From VRUE01 sp963753585 (GTDB lineage Bacteria; Actinomycetota; Thermoleophilia; Solirubrobacterales; 70-9), in contig CAVWCU010000001.1 in assembly GCA_963753585.1 (NCBI GenBank), forward strand, positions 992,001-1,056,000: DNA of 64,000 bases, in the 5' to 3' direction. Position numbers and translations under genes: made by a program. The notes under the pieces are model-generated. The model was not told where the DNA came from, made no database searches, and saw only the letters and a program-made list of their open reading frames with translations. Positions 1 to 7,445 of the stretch are shown one piece after another. Within the stretch, counting starts at the first letter, position 1; the number at the start of each line of letters is the position of its first letter.

Positions 1-1806
1 CAGGCCCGCCCGGTGGGAGGCCTCGATGATCTCGACCCAGCGCTGCGCCGGCAGCTTGTTCGGCGAGATCCGCTGCCGCACGCCGTCGTCGAGCACCTCC
101 GCGGCGGTCCCCGGGGTCGAGCCGAGGCCGCACTCGATCAGGTACTCGAAGACCTCGTCCGCACTCCTGCCCGAGCGCTCGCACATGTGGTCGACCTCCA
201 TCGGCGAGTAGGCGTGCAGGTGCAGCTGCGGCGCAACCTCCTTCGCCAGCCGCAGCCACTTGCCGTACTCCTCCAGGGTCAGGTCGGGATGGATCCCCCC
301 CTGCATGCAGAGCTCCGTCGCCCCGAACTCGACCGCTTCCAGAATCCGCTCAGCAAATTCCTCCTCGGACACCTCATAAGCATCCGGCGACCGACGCCCC
401 TGCCCGAACCCGCAAAAAGCACAGCCGACCACGCAGATGTTGGTGAAGTTGATGTTCCGGTTGACCACAAACGTCACCCGGTCCCCCGCCAGCTCTTCTC
501 TCAGCTCGTCCGCAGCCACCCGCATCTCCTCGATCACCTCGGGCCTCGTCTCGGAGAACAGCGCCGTCAGCTGATCCTCCGACAGCTCATGACCTTCGCG
601 TCCCTTGGCAATCGCTTCCGGCGCCAGCTTGCCGTCCAAAGACTCTTCCGACCGCCTACCGGACCCCCGCCTCGGGATGAAGCTCCAGTACTTCAGCTTG
701 ATCACGTCGAGGACCCCCTGCTCCATCCACTCCGAGTCCATGTACTGCGGATAGACGCAAAGCCGCTCCGTCAGCGCAAACCCCTTCGGCGCCAGCTCCT
801 TTCGCACCTCATGCGGACTCGGGAACGCGTGCTCAGGAGAGATGTGGTCCCCGTTCGCCGAGAGCCCACCAAGGTCCGTCGCTCCAGCCTCAACCAGCTC
901 CCCCCAGCTGTCCGACAGGTTCGGCGGCACCTGCACCCCCACATCCGGCATCAACCGCTTGCACTCGGCGATCAACCGCTTGATGTCCTCAACGCCAACC
1001 GGGCTCGCCCACGATGGAACCGGAAGGGCCGGCGGGGACCCCTCTGATGGGAACTCGCGAAGCAACTCAACCTCTGTACCGCCGTCACGATCCCGCTGCG
1101 GAGCCCCAGCAGAGGGGTCCCCGCCGGCCCCCCACCGCTCCCGCGCAGCCTCGTCAGCGATATCCGCCACTTCGGCGCCGTAGTACTTCGGATGCGGAAC
1201 GAAGTTCTGCAGAATCACCTCCTGGATGTGGCCGTAGCGGCCGTGCAAATCCGCGAGAGCCTCCAAGGACGCGACCTGCTCCTCCTCGGTCTCGCCGATG
1301 CCGACGAGGATCCCGCTCGTGAAGGGGATCCTCAGCTCGCCCGCTGCCTCGATGGTGGCAAGGCGCTGGGCGGGATGCTTCGTCGGGGAGCCGGCATGGA
1401 CCGTGTCCATCAGCCGCTCCGAGACCGACTCCAGCATCAGGCCCTGGGAGGCGGTGACCTCGCGTAGTCGTGCGAGGTCGGTGCGGTCGAGGACGCCGAT
1501 GTTCGTGTGCGGGAGCATCCCGCGCTCGAGTGCTCGCTCGCAGGCCCAGACCACGTAGGAAGTGAAGTCGTCGTGGCCCCATTCCGCCAGCTTTGCAGCG
1601 ACGATGGGATTGACCTCGGGGCGCTCGCCCGTGAGAACCAGAAGCTCCTTGGCGTTGCGCTTGAGCGCCTCGTCGAGGAGCTTCTCTACCTCGTCCGGAT
1701 CCCGGATATGCGCCTGGTGCGTCGCGAAGGCGCAGTACTTGCAGTAGCACTGGCAGGTGCGGGAGAGGGAGAGCGTGTAGTTCCGCGAGAAGGTGACCCG
1801 GCGCAC
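1..1806 (-). CDS. fbiC: FO synthase (CofG-CofH fusion), 3' end cut by window edge
   Basis: Makes FO, the deazaflavin chromophore of coenzyme F420, from tyrosine and 5-amino-6-ribitylaminouracil by two radical-SAM half-reactions. Two CX3CX2C iron-sulfur motifs are visible on the minus strand: one encoding TCQCYCKYC at 1732-1755 (CofG half) and one encoding CVVGCAFC at 412-435 (CofH half). Their order and single frame identify the fused actinobacterial form. The GTG at 1806 is the only start after an in-frame TAA about 30 bases upstream. The C-terminal part of CofH lies outside the window. The CofG half carries an unusual in-frame palindromic insertion (1026-1130) that adds about 35 residues, probably in a surface loop. 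Function is known for the family; activity of this interrupted copy is inferred. Confidence 0.9.
   Translation of the reverse strand, partial: MRRVTFSRNYTLSLSRTCQCYCKYCAFATHQAHIRDPDEVEKLLDEALKRNAKELLVLTGERPEVNPIVAAKLAEWGHDDFTSYVVWACERALERGMLPHTNIGVLDRTDLARLREVTASQGLMLESVSERLMDTVHAGSPTKHPAQRLATIEAAGELRIPFTSGILVGIGETEEEQVASLEALADLHGRYGHIQEVILQNFVPHPKYYGAEVADIADEAARERWGAGGDPSAGAPQRDRDGGTEVELLREFPSEGSPPALPVPSWASPVGVEDIKRLIAECKRLMPDVGVQVPPNLSDSWGELVEAGATDLGGLSANGDHISPEHAFPSPHEVRKELAPKGFALTERLCVYPQYMDSEWMEQGVLDVIKLKYWSFIPRRGSGRRSEESLDGKLAPEAIAKGREGHELSEDQLTALFSETRPEVIEEMRVAADELREELAGDRVTFVVNRNINFTNICVVGCAFCGFGQGRRSPDAYEVSEEEFAERILEAVEFGATELCMQGGIHPDLTLEEYGKWLRLAKEVAPQLHLHAYSPMEVDHMCERSGRSADEVFEYLIECGLGSTPGTAAEVLDDGVRQRISPNKLPAQRWVEIIEASHRAGL
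1026..1130. repeat. Family 2 palindromic element, copy A, inside fbiC
   Basis: A 105-bp element with perfect 21-bp inverted ends (1026-1046 and 1110-1130) around a 63-base centre. The centre is almost identical to that of copy B at 4368-4472, with only a few substitutions, while the outer tips of the arms differ between copies yet remain complementary within each. 105 is a multiple of three and the fbiC frame stays open through it, encoding a Gly/Glu/Arg/Pro-rich peptide containing GGTEVELLREFPSEGSP. Confidence 0.9.
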
Positions 1807-1871
1807 GGCGGAAGACGCTACCGCACGCGCCGCTTAGGACCGGCGCGTGCGGTTGAAGATCCGGAGAAGCC

Positions 1872-2621
1872 CTAGGAAGCGGGCGAAGCCGAGCCCGGCT
1901 TGACCCGCTCGGGCGGCTCGGTCGGAGCCGGCCCGCCGGGCTCGAGCACGAACTTGAAGACGGCGGCAGCCAGCGCCGAGCCGACGATCGGGCCGAGCAG
2001 GTAGGGCCAGACGCCGCCCCACTCGTTGCTGACCAGCGCCGGGCCGAACCAGCGGGCGGGGTTGAACGAACCGCCGTCCAGCGGGCCACCGACCATGACG
2101 ATGAATCCCAGCGTGGTGCCGATCGCCAGCGGCGCCCAGTCCTTGAAGCTCTTCTTCGAGAAGACCGCGGCGAGGATCACCAGCACCAGGCAGAAGGTGC
2201 CAATCGCCTCGATGATCATGCCCTGGAAGTTGCCCGCGAGCAGGCCGCTCACAGTCGCAGCGCCGTAGTTGGTGGCGCGTCCCTCGTCGAGCAGAAGGCC
2301 CTTGCAGAGAAGCGCGCCGAGGACGCCGCCCGAGAGCTGGGCGAGCGTGTAGATCAGCGCGTCGATCGATGAAATCCGTTTGATTGCCCAGGCGGCCAAC
2401 GTCACAGCCGGGTTGAAGTGCCCACCGCTGACCACGCCGAACATGACGATGAGGCCGAAGAGCAGGAAGGCGTGGACGAGACCGATTACCGCGAAGTCGG
2501 AACCGAAGCTCGCCTGTTCGCCGGTGGAGACGAAGAGCACGACGACGGTGGTGACGAAAAACACCAGCAAGAAGGTGCCGATCAGCTCAGCAAGGTATGC
2601 CGCAAGTCCTCGTTCCTGCAC
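1872..2621 (-). CDS. Aquaporin / MIP-family channel
   Basis: A 249-residue channel for water or small neutral solutes such as glycerol. Six or so hydrophobic segments are visible, with the two NPA half-helix motifs of the family: GGHFNPAVTLA near residue 70 and GGSFNPARWFGPAL near residue 187. The Arg right after the second NPA is the usual selectivity-filter residue. The GTG start at 2621 has a strong GGAGGAAA ribosome-binding site just upstream. The C-terminal tail is Pro/Glu-rich and cytoplasmic. It is divergent from the solute-binding lipoprotein gene at 2702. Substrate cannot be assigned from sequence. Confidence 0.9.
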   Translation of the reverse strand: MQERGLAAYLAELIGTFLLVFFVTTVVVLFVSTGEQASFGSDFAVIGLVHAFLLFGLIVMFGVVSGGHFNPAVTLAAWAIKRISSIDALIYTLAQLSGGVLGALLCKGLLLDEGRATNYGAATVSGLLAGNFQGMIIEAIGTFCLVLVILAAVFSKKSFKDWAPLAIGTTLGFIVMVGGPLDGGSFNPARWFGPALVSNEWGGVWPYLLGPIVGSALAAAVFKFVLEPGGPAPTEPPERVKPGSASPAS

Positions 2622-2701
2622 TCTTTCCTCCTAGATCCCTTGATTCGACTGGGCGGCGCCAGTCTACCCAGATCGAGCGAGGGAATAAGCTGCCCGGCTC
2701 A

Positions 2702-3652
2702 ATGAGGGTGGTTGTCGCGCTGCTGGCGGCCGCCCTGCTGCTCACCGGCACGGCCGGCTGCGGCGGGGACGGCGCTGAACCGGGCGCGCCTGTCGGCGCG
2801 ACGCTTGTGCTCGACTTCACGCCGAACGCGGTCCATTCCGGCATCTACGCGGCCCAGGGGCAGGGCTACTACGACGACGCGGGGGTGGATCTGGCGATCC
2901 ACCCGCCGGGGGAATCGACCGACGCCCCGAAGCTGCTCGAGGCGGGTCGCGCCGAGTTCGCGATCCTCGACATCCACGACCTCGGGATCGCGCGAGAGCG
3001 CGGGCTGGACCTGGTCGGTGTGATGCCGCTCGTCCAGCGACCGCTCGCCGCGGTGATAGCCGTCGACGACATCGACCGGCCACGCGAGCTTCAGGGACGG
3101 ACCGTGGGCGTCACCGGGCTGCCCTCCGACGAAGCGGTGATCGATTCCGAGGTGAGCGCCGACGGCGGCGACCCGGCGGAGGTGAAGCGGGTGACGATCG
3201 GCTTCAACGCCGTCTCGTCCCTGGTGGCAGGCAAGGTCGATGCCGTGACGGGTTTCTGGAACGCGGAGGGCGTGGCGCTACGCGCTCGCCGCGTTCCGGT
3301 CCGCATCTTCAAGGTCGACCGCTACGGCGCCCCCTCCTACCCCGAGCTGGTCCTGACGACCACCGGCGACACTCTCCGCAACGACCCCGAGCTGGTCGAG
3401 TCGACGATCGATGCGACCCGTCGGGGTTATGAGCTCGCCACCAGCCAGCCGGGCCGGGCGCTGGACGATCTCCTAGCCGCGGCGCCGGCCCTCGACCGCG
3501 AAGAACAGGCCGGGCAGCTGAACGTCCTGCTGCGGGACCTGCGGCCGGCGCCCTTCGATCCGGCGGTGCTTCGCGCCTGGGCGGCCTGGGACCTCGAGCA
3601 CGGACTGCTGAAGCGGCCGCTGGACGTCGATGCCGCGTTCTCCGAACCCTGA
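2702..3652 (+). CDS. NMT1/ThiY-like ABC transporter substrate-binding lipoprotein
   Basis: A 316-residue exported lipoprotein. It has an N-terminal hydrophobic stretch ending in the lipobox LTGTAGC, after which the Cys would be lipidated and anchored to the membrane. The body resembles NMT1/THI5-type binding proteins (pattern LDFTPNAVHSGIYAAQGQGY near the N-terminus), which capture thiamine-precursor pyrimidines, taurine or similar small ligands for ABC importers. The ATG at 2702 is preferred over an upstream in-frame start because it places the signal peptide at the N-terminus. No permease or ATPase gene is adjacent, so the partner transporter must lie elsewhere; the ligand is unknown. Confidence 0.8.
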   Translation: MRVVVALLAAALLLTGTAGCGGDGAEPGAPVGATLVLDFTPNAVHSGIYAAQGQGYYDDAGVDLAIHPPGESTDAPKLLEAGRAEFAILDIHDLGIARERGLDLVGVMPLVQRPLAAVIAVDDIDRPRELQGRTVGVTGLPSDEAVIDSEVSADGGDPAEVKRVTIGFNAVSSLVAGKVDAVTGFWNAEGVALRARRVPVRIFKVDRYGAPSYPELVLTTTGDTLRNDPELVESTIDATRRGYELATSQPGRALDDLLAAAPALDREEQAGQLNVLLRDLRPAPFDPAVLRAWAAWDLEHGLLKRPLDVDAAFSEP

Positions 3653-3677
3653 CGTTCCATCCAGATACGCTTCGCCC

Positions 3678-4040
3678 GTGAGCCTGGCCGCCGACTTCCA
3701 GCAGGTGCTCGACTCGACGCCGCCCGACTGGACGGACCTGGAGCTCGACCTGCGGATCGACGACGAGAGCCGCTACGTGGACACCGCGGTCGCCCTGAGT
3801 CAGGTCAACGCCCAGCCCTACTCGAAGGCCCAGTGGGACTGGCGGCTTCTGGTCGCCCACAGCTTCGGGCACGCCGCCGCCGCGGAGACGGTCAAGGGCG
3901 TGCTGGCCAAGCTCGACGCCGACGGCGTCGGCGGCGAGATGGTCGTTCGCGAGGTTCGCGAGGGACGGGCCGAGGTCGTGCAGATGTGGGGCCGCCCCGA
4001 GAGCGTTCGCGAGGAGTTCCGCGAACGCCGATCGCTCTAG
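3678..4040 (+). CDS. Conserved-looking hypothetical protein
   Basis: A 120-residue soluble protein I do not recognise. It is acidic at the start, has a central SKAQWDWRLLVAHSFGH stretch and a charged C-terminus rich in Arg and Glu. The GTG at 3678 is chosen because the longer in-frame reading starts inside the preceding lipoprotein gene. It is followed directly, without a gap, by the receiver-like gene at 4041, so the two are probably co-transcribed and translationally coupled. No signal peptide or membrane segment is visible. Confidence 0.65.
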   Translation: MSLAADFQQVLDSTPPDWTDLELDLRIDDESRYVDTAVALSQVNAQPYSKAQWDWRLLVAHSFGHAAAAETVKGVLAKLDADGVGGEMVVREVREGRAEVVQMWGRPESVREEFRERRSL

Positions 4041-4358
4041 ATGGCGAAGATCCTCGCCATCGTCGGAGACCTGATGCTGGCGAGCCGAGTCGAGGAGAGC
4101 CTGCGGGCCGCGGGCCACGAGGTGTCCGTCACCCCCACCCTCCCAGACCCACTGGAAGCCGACGCGATCGTCTGCGACCTCGACACCGCCGACATAGCCA
4201 CCCTCGCAGCAGCCCCCGTCCCGGTCCTAGGCTTCTACTCACACATAGATGTGGAGACGAAGAAATCCGCCGAAGCCGCCGGAATCACAAAAGCAATCCC
4301 CCGCTCCCGCATGGCGAGGGAGCTTCCAGCCCTGGTCGGCAAGCTGCTCGCAGGCTGA
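4041..4358 (+). CDS. Small receiver-like (pseudo-receiver) protein
   Basis: A 105-residue protein with the alternating beta/alpha pattern of a stand-alone response-regulator receiver domain: KILAIVGDLMLASRVEESL, a DAIVCDLD strand ending in acidic residues, and LGFYSH where receivers have the switch Thr/Ser strand. The usual Lys-Pro of the last conserved loop is not present (IPRSRM instead), so phosphorylation may be lost. It starts immediately after the stop of the preceding gene. No kinase is nearby. Its 3' end is only nine bases from palindromic element B, which separates it from the convergent dtxR-type gene. Confidence 0.6.
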   Translation: MAKILAIVGDLMLASRVEESLRAAGHEVSVTPTLPDPLEADAIVCDLDTADIATLAAAPVPVLGFYSHIDVETKKSAEAAGITKAIPRSRMARELPALVGKLLAG

Positions 4359-4367
4359 CCCTCGGCG

Positions 4368-4472
4368 AGACGGACGGGGACCCCTCTGATGGGAACTCGC
4401 GAAGCAACTCAACCTCTGTACCGCCATCACGCCCCCGGTGCGGAGCCCCAGCAGAGGGGTCCCCGTCCGTCT
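4368..4472. repeat. Family 2 palindromic element, copy B, intergenic
   Basis: A 105-bp element with perfect 21-bp inverted ends (4368-4388 and 4452-4472). It is the same length as copy A and its centre is nearly identical. It fills almost the whole space between two convergent genes and ends on the first base of the DtxR-type stop codon (4472-4474). In this position it could act as a bidirectional terminator. There is no clear T-tract, so this role is inferred. Confidence 0.9.
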
Positions 4473-4930
4473 TACTCGACCGGCGGCAACAAATCAGGTC
4501 CAGGAATTGGCGTCCCATGCGGGTCATGACTGGGCTCGCCCAGCTTCGCGGCCATCAAGAGCTCCAGCTCCTCGGAGATGTAGTGCTCGAGCACCTCAGC
4601 CTCCTCGTGGACGCGGTCGTCGGGCATCCCCAGCGCCTCGGAGAGGTAAGCCTCGATCAGGCGGTGGTGACGGATCACCTCCAGCGCCACCTTCTCCCCC
4701 GCTGGGGTCAGCGTGACGCCCTTGTACGGCAGGTACTCGGCCAGGCCGAGGTCGTCCAGTCGCTTCAGCATCGAGGTCGCGGTCCCAGGCGCCACCCCGA
4801 GCCGCTCGGCCAGCTCGCCGTTGGTGACGGGCCCGGCACGCTTGCTGGAAACGGCGTAGATCGCCTTCGCGTAGTCCTCGATCGCCTCCGTCCCCGGCGC
4901 ACGCCGCGGGCTCGTGCCGCCGGTCGCCAT
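4472..4930 (-). CDS. DtxR/MntR-family metal-dependent transcriptional regulator
   Basis: A 152-residue metalloregulator. The N-terminal winged helix-turn-helix (pattern GELAERLGVAPGTATSMLKR) is followed by a dimerisation/metal-binding region with the family's His/Glu pattern (HHRLIEAYLSEALGM, then HEEAEVLEHYIS). MntR-type members lack the C-terminal SH3-like domain, as this one does, which favours manganese over iron. It is the last gene of a three-gene operon: its ATG overlaps the stop of the ZIP transporter (4930). It probably binds the tandem palindromes at 7303-7339 ahead of the operon, giving autoregulation. Confidence 0.88.
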   Translation of the reverse strand: MATGGTSPRRAPGTEAIEDYAKAIYAVSSKRAGPVTNGELAERLGVAPGTATSMLKRLDDLGLAEYLPYKGVTLTPAGEKVALEVIRHHRLIEAYLSEALGMPDDRVHEEAEVLEHYISEELELLMAAKLGEPSHDPHGTPIPGPDLLPPVE

Positions 4931-6153
4931 CAGACCGAGACCAGCAGGCCGGTCACGTAGAGCAGGGCGATCCCGGCGAGCAGGCCGGCGACCGAGAGCG
5001 GGTGCAGGATCCGCCCTTCGTCGTTGCGCATCGCCGGGGCAATCTGGACGATCACCCTGGCGATCGCACCGACGCCGACGCCGAAGAGCAGCGCCGCCAG
5101 GCTGGGGTTGAAGGCGGCGGCGCCGATCCAGGCGCCGAGGATCGCCGGGGCGCCGGCGATCAAGCCGAGGACGGCGAGGTGGCCGAACCGGGTCCCGGCC
5201 GTCGGCCCGGCGCCCTCGCGCAGCGGCGCCACGATCGCCAGGCCCTCGGTGGTGTTGTGGATCGCGAAGCCGACGACGAGGAAGGCCCCGAGGGCGAGCG
5301 CCCCGGTCGCGTAGGAGGAGCCGATCGCCAGGCCCTCGCCGAGATTGTGGAGGCCGATCCCGATCGCGACCAGAAGCGCCATGTAGAGCCCGCCCTGGGC
5401 GGCACTCCCGCCCGCGCTTGCGCGCCGCCGGGCCAGGTAGGCGTCGACCCCGGCGAGCAGCAGGTAGGCGACCAGCGCCCCCGCGAAGACCAGCGCCGCG
5501 CCGCCGAAGGCACCTGGCGCCGCGGCGGCGATGTCCAGGCCCTCGAGCGCGGCGTCGATCGCCAGCAGCGCCAGCAGACCGACGGTGAAAGCAATCAGCG
5601 CCCCGATCCAGCGGGCGTCGACACGCCGCACGAAGGGGAGCCAGAGCATGCCAAGGCTGACCGGGATCACGCCGACGTAGATCCCCAGCAGCGCCATCAA
5701 CCCGTAGAAGCTGAGGTCGGCCTCGGGCGTTTCCGCGGCGACGGGGATCGAGGCGTCGACCGTCCCGCCCGAGGCGGTGAGGACGAAGATCTCATACGCC
5801 TCGCCTTCGATCCAGGGATAGGAGATCGTCAGCGTGGTCGAGCCCAGCCTGCCGATCTCGGTGCCCTCGCTGGCGCTGAAGGGCGCGTAGGCGTCGTTGA
5901 CCGCGACCTGGGCGAGGTCGACCGGGTCGGGGCCGTCGTTGCGCAGGCTCAGCTCGATCTCCCCTGGTCGCAGCGTCGTCCGCTCCACGACGACCTCCTC
6001 GACCGGCGGACCGGTCCGCTCGCCGAGCCCGGGACCGCCGAGCAGCGCGAAGGTGCCGATCGCCGCCCCGATCAGGGCGAGCGGGATCAGCCCCAGGAGC
6101 CAGGCCGGCAGCCGCCCGCCCGGGGCGCGCTCGGCCTGCGCCGCCGCCTCCAT
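4930..6153 (-). CDS. ZIP-family divalent metal transporter with extracytoplasmic N-domain
   Basis: A 407-residue transporter. One N-terminal membrane segment (about residues 18-40) is followed by an exposed beta-rich domain of about 100 residues, then a seven- to eight-helix ZIP core. The metal-site helices are clear: HNLGEGLAIGSS and HNTTEGLAIV. Members move Zn, Mn or Fe into the cytoplasm. The extra cupredoxin/CARDB-like exposed domain is unusual for short bacterial ZIPs and may hand over metal. Start and stop overlap the oxidase gene upstream and the regulator downstream as ATGA junctions, so the three proteins are co-translated. The MntR-type partner suggests manganese. Confidence 0.87.
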   Translation of the reverse strand: MEAAAQAERAPGGRLPAWLLGLIPLALIGAAIGTFALLGGPGLGERTGPPVEEVVVERTTLRPGEIELSLRNDGPDPVDLAQVAVNDAYAPFSASEGTEIGRLGSTTLTISYPWIEGEAYEIFVLTASGGTVDASIPVAAETPEADLSFYGLMALLGIYVGVIPVSLGMLWLPFVRRVDARWIGALIAFTVGLLALLAIDAALEGLDIAAAAPGAFGGAALVFAGALVAYLLLAGVDAYLARRRASAGGSAAQGGLYMALLVAIGIGLHNLGEGLAIGSSYATGALALGAFLVVGFAIHNTTEGLAIVAPLREGAGPTAGTRFGHLAVLGLIAGAPAILGAWIGAAAFNPSLAALLFGVGVGAIARVIVQIAPAMRNDEGRILHPLSVAGLLAGIALLYVTGLLVSV

Positions 6154-7283
6154 CAGGCTTTCCTCCCGGAATCGCCCCAGGGGAGGTCGCAGTACGCGGC
6201 CGCCGCCGCGGCGGCGGTCAGCCGCGAGGGATTGCCGACCCGGAAGAAGCCCGACCAGCCCAGCTCGGCGAACTCGCTGACATGGGCGTGGAACATGTAG
6301 TCGCCGTCGAAGGGGAACTTCATCTCGGCGATGCCACGCTGGCCCTGACCCTGGATCACCGTGTCGGTGTACTCGCTCGGCTCCAGCGAGGTTCCGGTCG
6401 GGTAGTACTGGAAGAAGTTGGCGTGGACGTGGAAGGAGTTGAGCGGGTCGTACTCGAGCACGTTGACCAGGTAGATGCGCAGGAGCTCGTCGCGGCCGAC
6501 CTGGATCGGCTCGTTGACGTAGTGGAAGCCGACCGTGTTGACCGCGTAGACCTCGTTGCCGAGGTCGAAGTTGGTGTCGAAGCCGTTCATCACCATCACC
6601 ATCTCGTCGGCTTCGGGCCGGCCCTTCTTGGGATCGATGATGAAGGCGCCATAGAGGCCGCGCGAGATGTGGCTGGCCAGAGGCGAGACGTGGCAGTGGT
6701 AGAGGTGGAGGCCGAACGGCTCGGCGTCGAATTCGTAGGTGAACTCCTCGCCGGGGCCGATCTGGCCGCCGCCCCGGTTTTCGCCGATCCCCGGCATGCC
6801 ATCCATCAGCGCGGTGTGGATGCCGTGGAAGTGCATCGTGTGCGGGTGTTCGGAGGCGTTGAGGAAGCGCAGCCGCAGCTTCTCCCCCTCACGAGCGCGC
6901 AGGGTCGGGCCGGGGACGCGGCCGTTGTAGGTCCAGGCTTCGTACTTGACGCCCGGCGCGACTTCGATCTCCTTGTCCTGGGCGACGATCTCCCACTCGC
7001 GCAGCACACGGCCGCTGGCCAGGCGCCGTGTCTTGCCGTAGTCGAAGTCGCGCAGCAGCTGGGTCGGATGAAAGCCGTTGGCACGATGGTTCACCGAGCG
7101 GCCCGGGGCGAAGCCGGCGTGGGCGAAGGCCTCGTGCCCGGCGTGGCCGCCGTGACCGGTCATCGCGCCGGCGGCGCCGGGGCCGCCAGACTCACGCGGG
7201 AGCAGGCCCTGGACGATCGGCAGGCTGGCGCCGGCTGCCAAGGCCCCGCCCAGCATCTTGCGGCGGCTGAGGCGGGAGCTCAC
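6153..7283 (-). CDS. Tat-exported multicopper oxidase
   Basis: A 376-residue copper oxidase. The N-terminus MSSRLSRRKMLGGALAAG is a twin-arginine signal. Copper-ligand motifs appear in order: HTMHFHGIH, LYHCHVSPLASH, FHVHANFFQ and FHAHVSEFAELGWSG. The length fits small multicopper oxidases and nitrite-reductase-like proteins more than 500-residue laccases. It is the first gene of the operon with the ZIP transporter and DtxR-type regulator, and both operators lie 20-56 bases ahead of its ATG. A metal-oxidising role (Mn or Fe) at the cell surface coupled to uptake is inferred from this context, not shown. Confidence 0.87.
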   Translation of the reverse strand: MSSRLSRRKMLGGALAAGASLPIVQGLLPRESGGPGAAGAMTGHGGHAGHEAFAHAGFAPGRSVNHRANGFHPTQLLRDFDYGKTRRLASGRVLREWEIVAQDKEIEVAPGVKYEAWTYNGRVPGPTLRAREGEKLRLRFLNASEHPHTMHFHGIHTALMDGMPGIGENRGGGQIGPGEEFTYEFDAEPFGLHLYHCHVSPLASHISRGLYGAFIIDPKKGRPEADEMVMVMNGFDTNFDLGNEVYAVNTVGFHYVNEPIQVGRDELLRIYLVNVLEYDPLNSFHVHANFFQYYPTGTSLEPSEYTDTVIQGQGQRGIAEMKFPFDGDYMFHAHVSEFAELGWSGFFRVGNPSRLTAAAAAAAYCDLPWGDSGRKA

Positions 7284-7302
7284 TTGGTTGCCCCTGTCAG
7301 AG

Positions 7303-7339
7303 ATTTAGACACGTCTAAATGATTTTGACACATCTAAAA
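7303..7339. promoter_or_regulatory. Tandem palindromic operators for the DtxR-type regulator
   Basis: The first site, 7303-7320, is a perfect palindrome with 8-bp arms (atttagac-ac-gtctaaat). The second, 7322-7339, is a degenerate copy (attttgac-ac-atctaaaa) 19 bases away. Two AT-rich palindromes of about 18 bp in tandem just upstream of a metal operon that encodes a DtxR/MntR-family protein is the expected operator arrangement for the family. The direct link to this regulator is inferred. Confidence 0.75.
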
Positions 7340-7350
7340 GACGCTGGGTT

Positions 7351-7418
7351 GGGCCATGGGGATGACCCCCTCTCTCGCAACAGCGGGGAGGCTCGTTCGG
7401 GGGTCATCCCCATGGCCC
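7351..7418. repeat. Family 2-like perfect hairpin, copy C
   Basis: Two perfect 20-bp inverted arms (7351-7370 and 7399-7418) flank a 28-base centre. The arms contain ggggatgaccccc, similar in style to the ggggaccccc arms of copies A and B. The hairpin lies between the divergently transcribed metal operon and ygfZ, so it is not positioned as an ordinary terminator for either gene. Confidence 0.8.
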
Positions 7419-7445
7419 CCGAGGCGAGCTTCCTAGAATTGGTGC

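Noticed and set aside
3833..4960. A long plus-strand frame passing through element B and antisense to the DtxR-type gene
   Set aside because: It overlaps two supported genes in other frames and contains the repeat; it is open only because of GC bias.
5002..6300. A 432-residue plus-strand open frame over the ZIP gene
   Set aside because: Shadow of the transporter on the other strand; composition is Arg/Gly/Asp-rich with no motif.
7351..7418. Bidirectional terminator
   Set aside because: The flanking genes are divergent, so neither ends here, and there is no T-tract.
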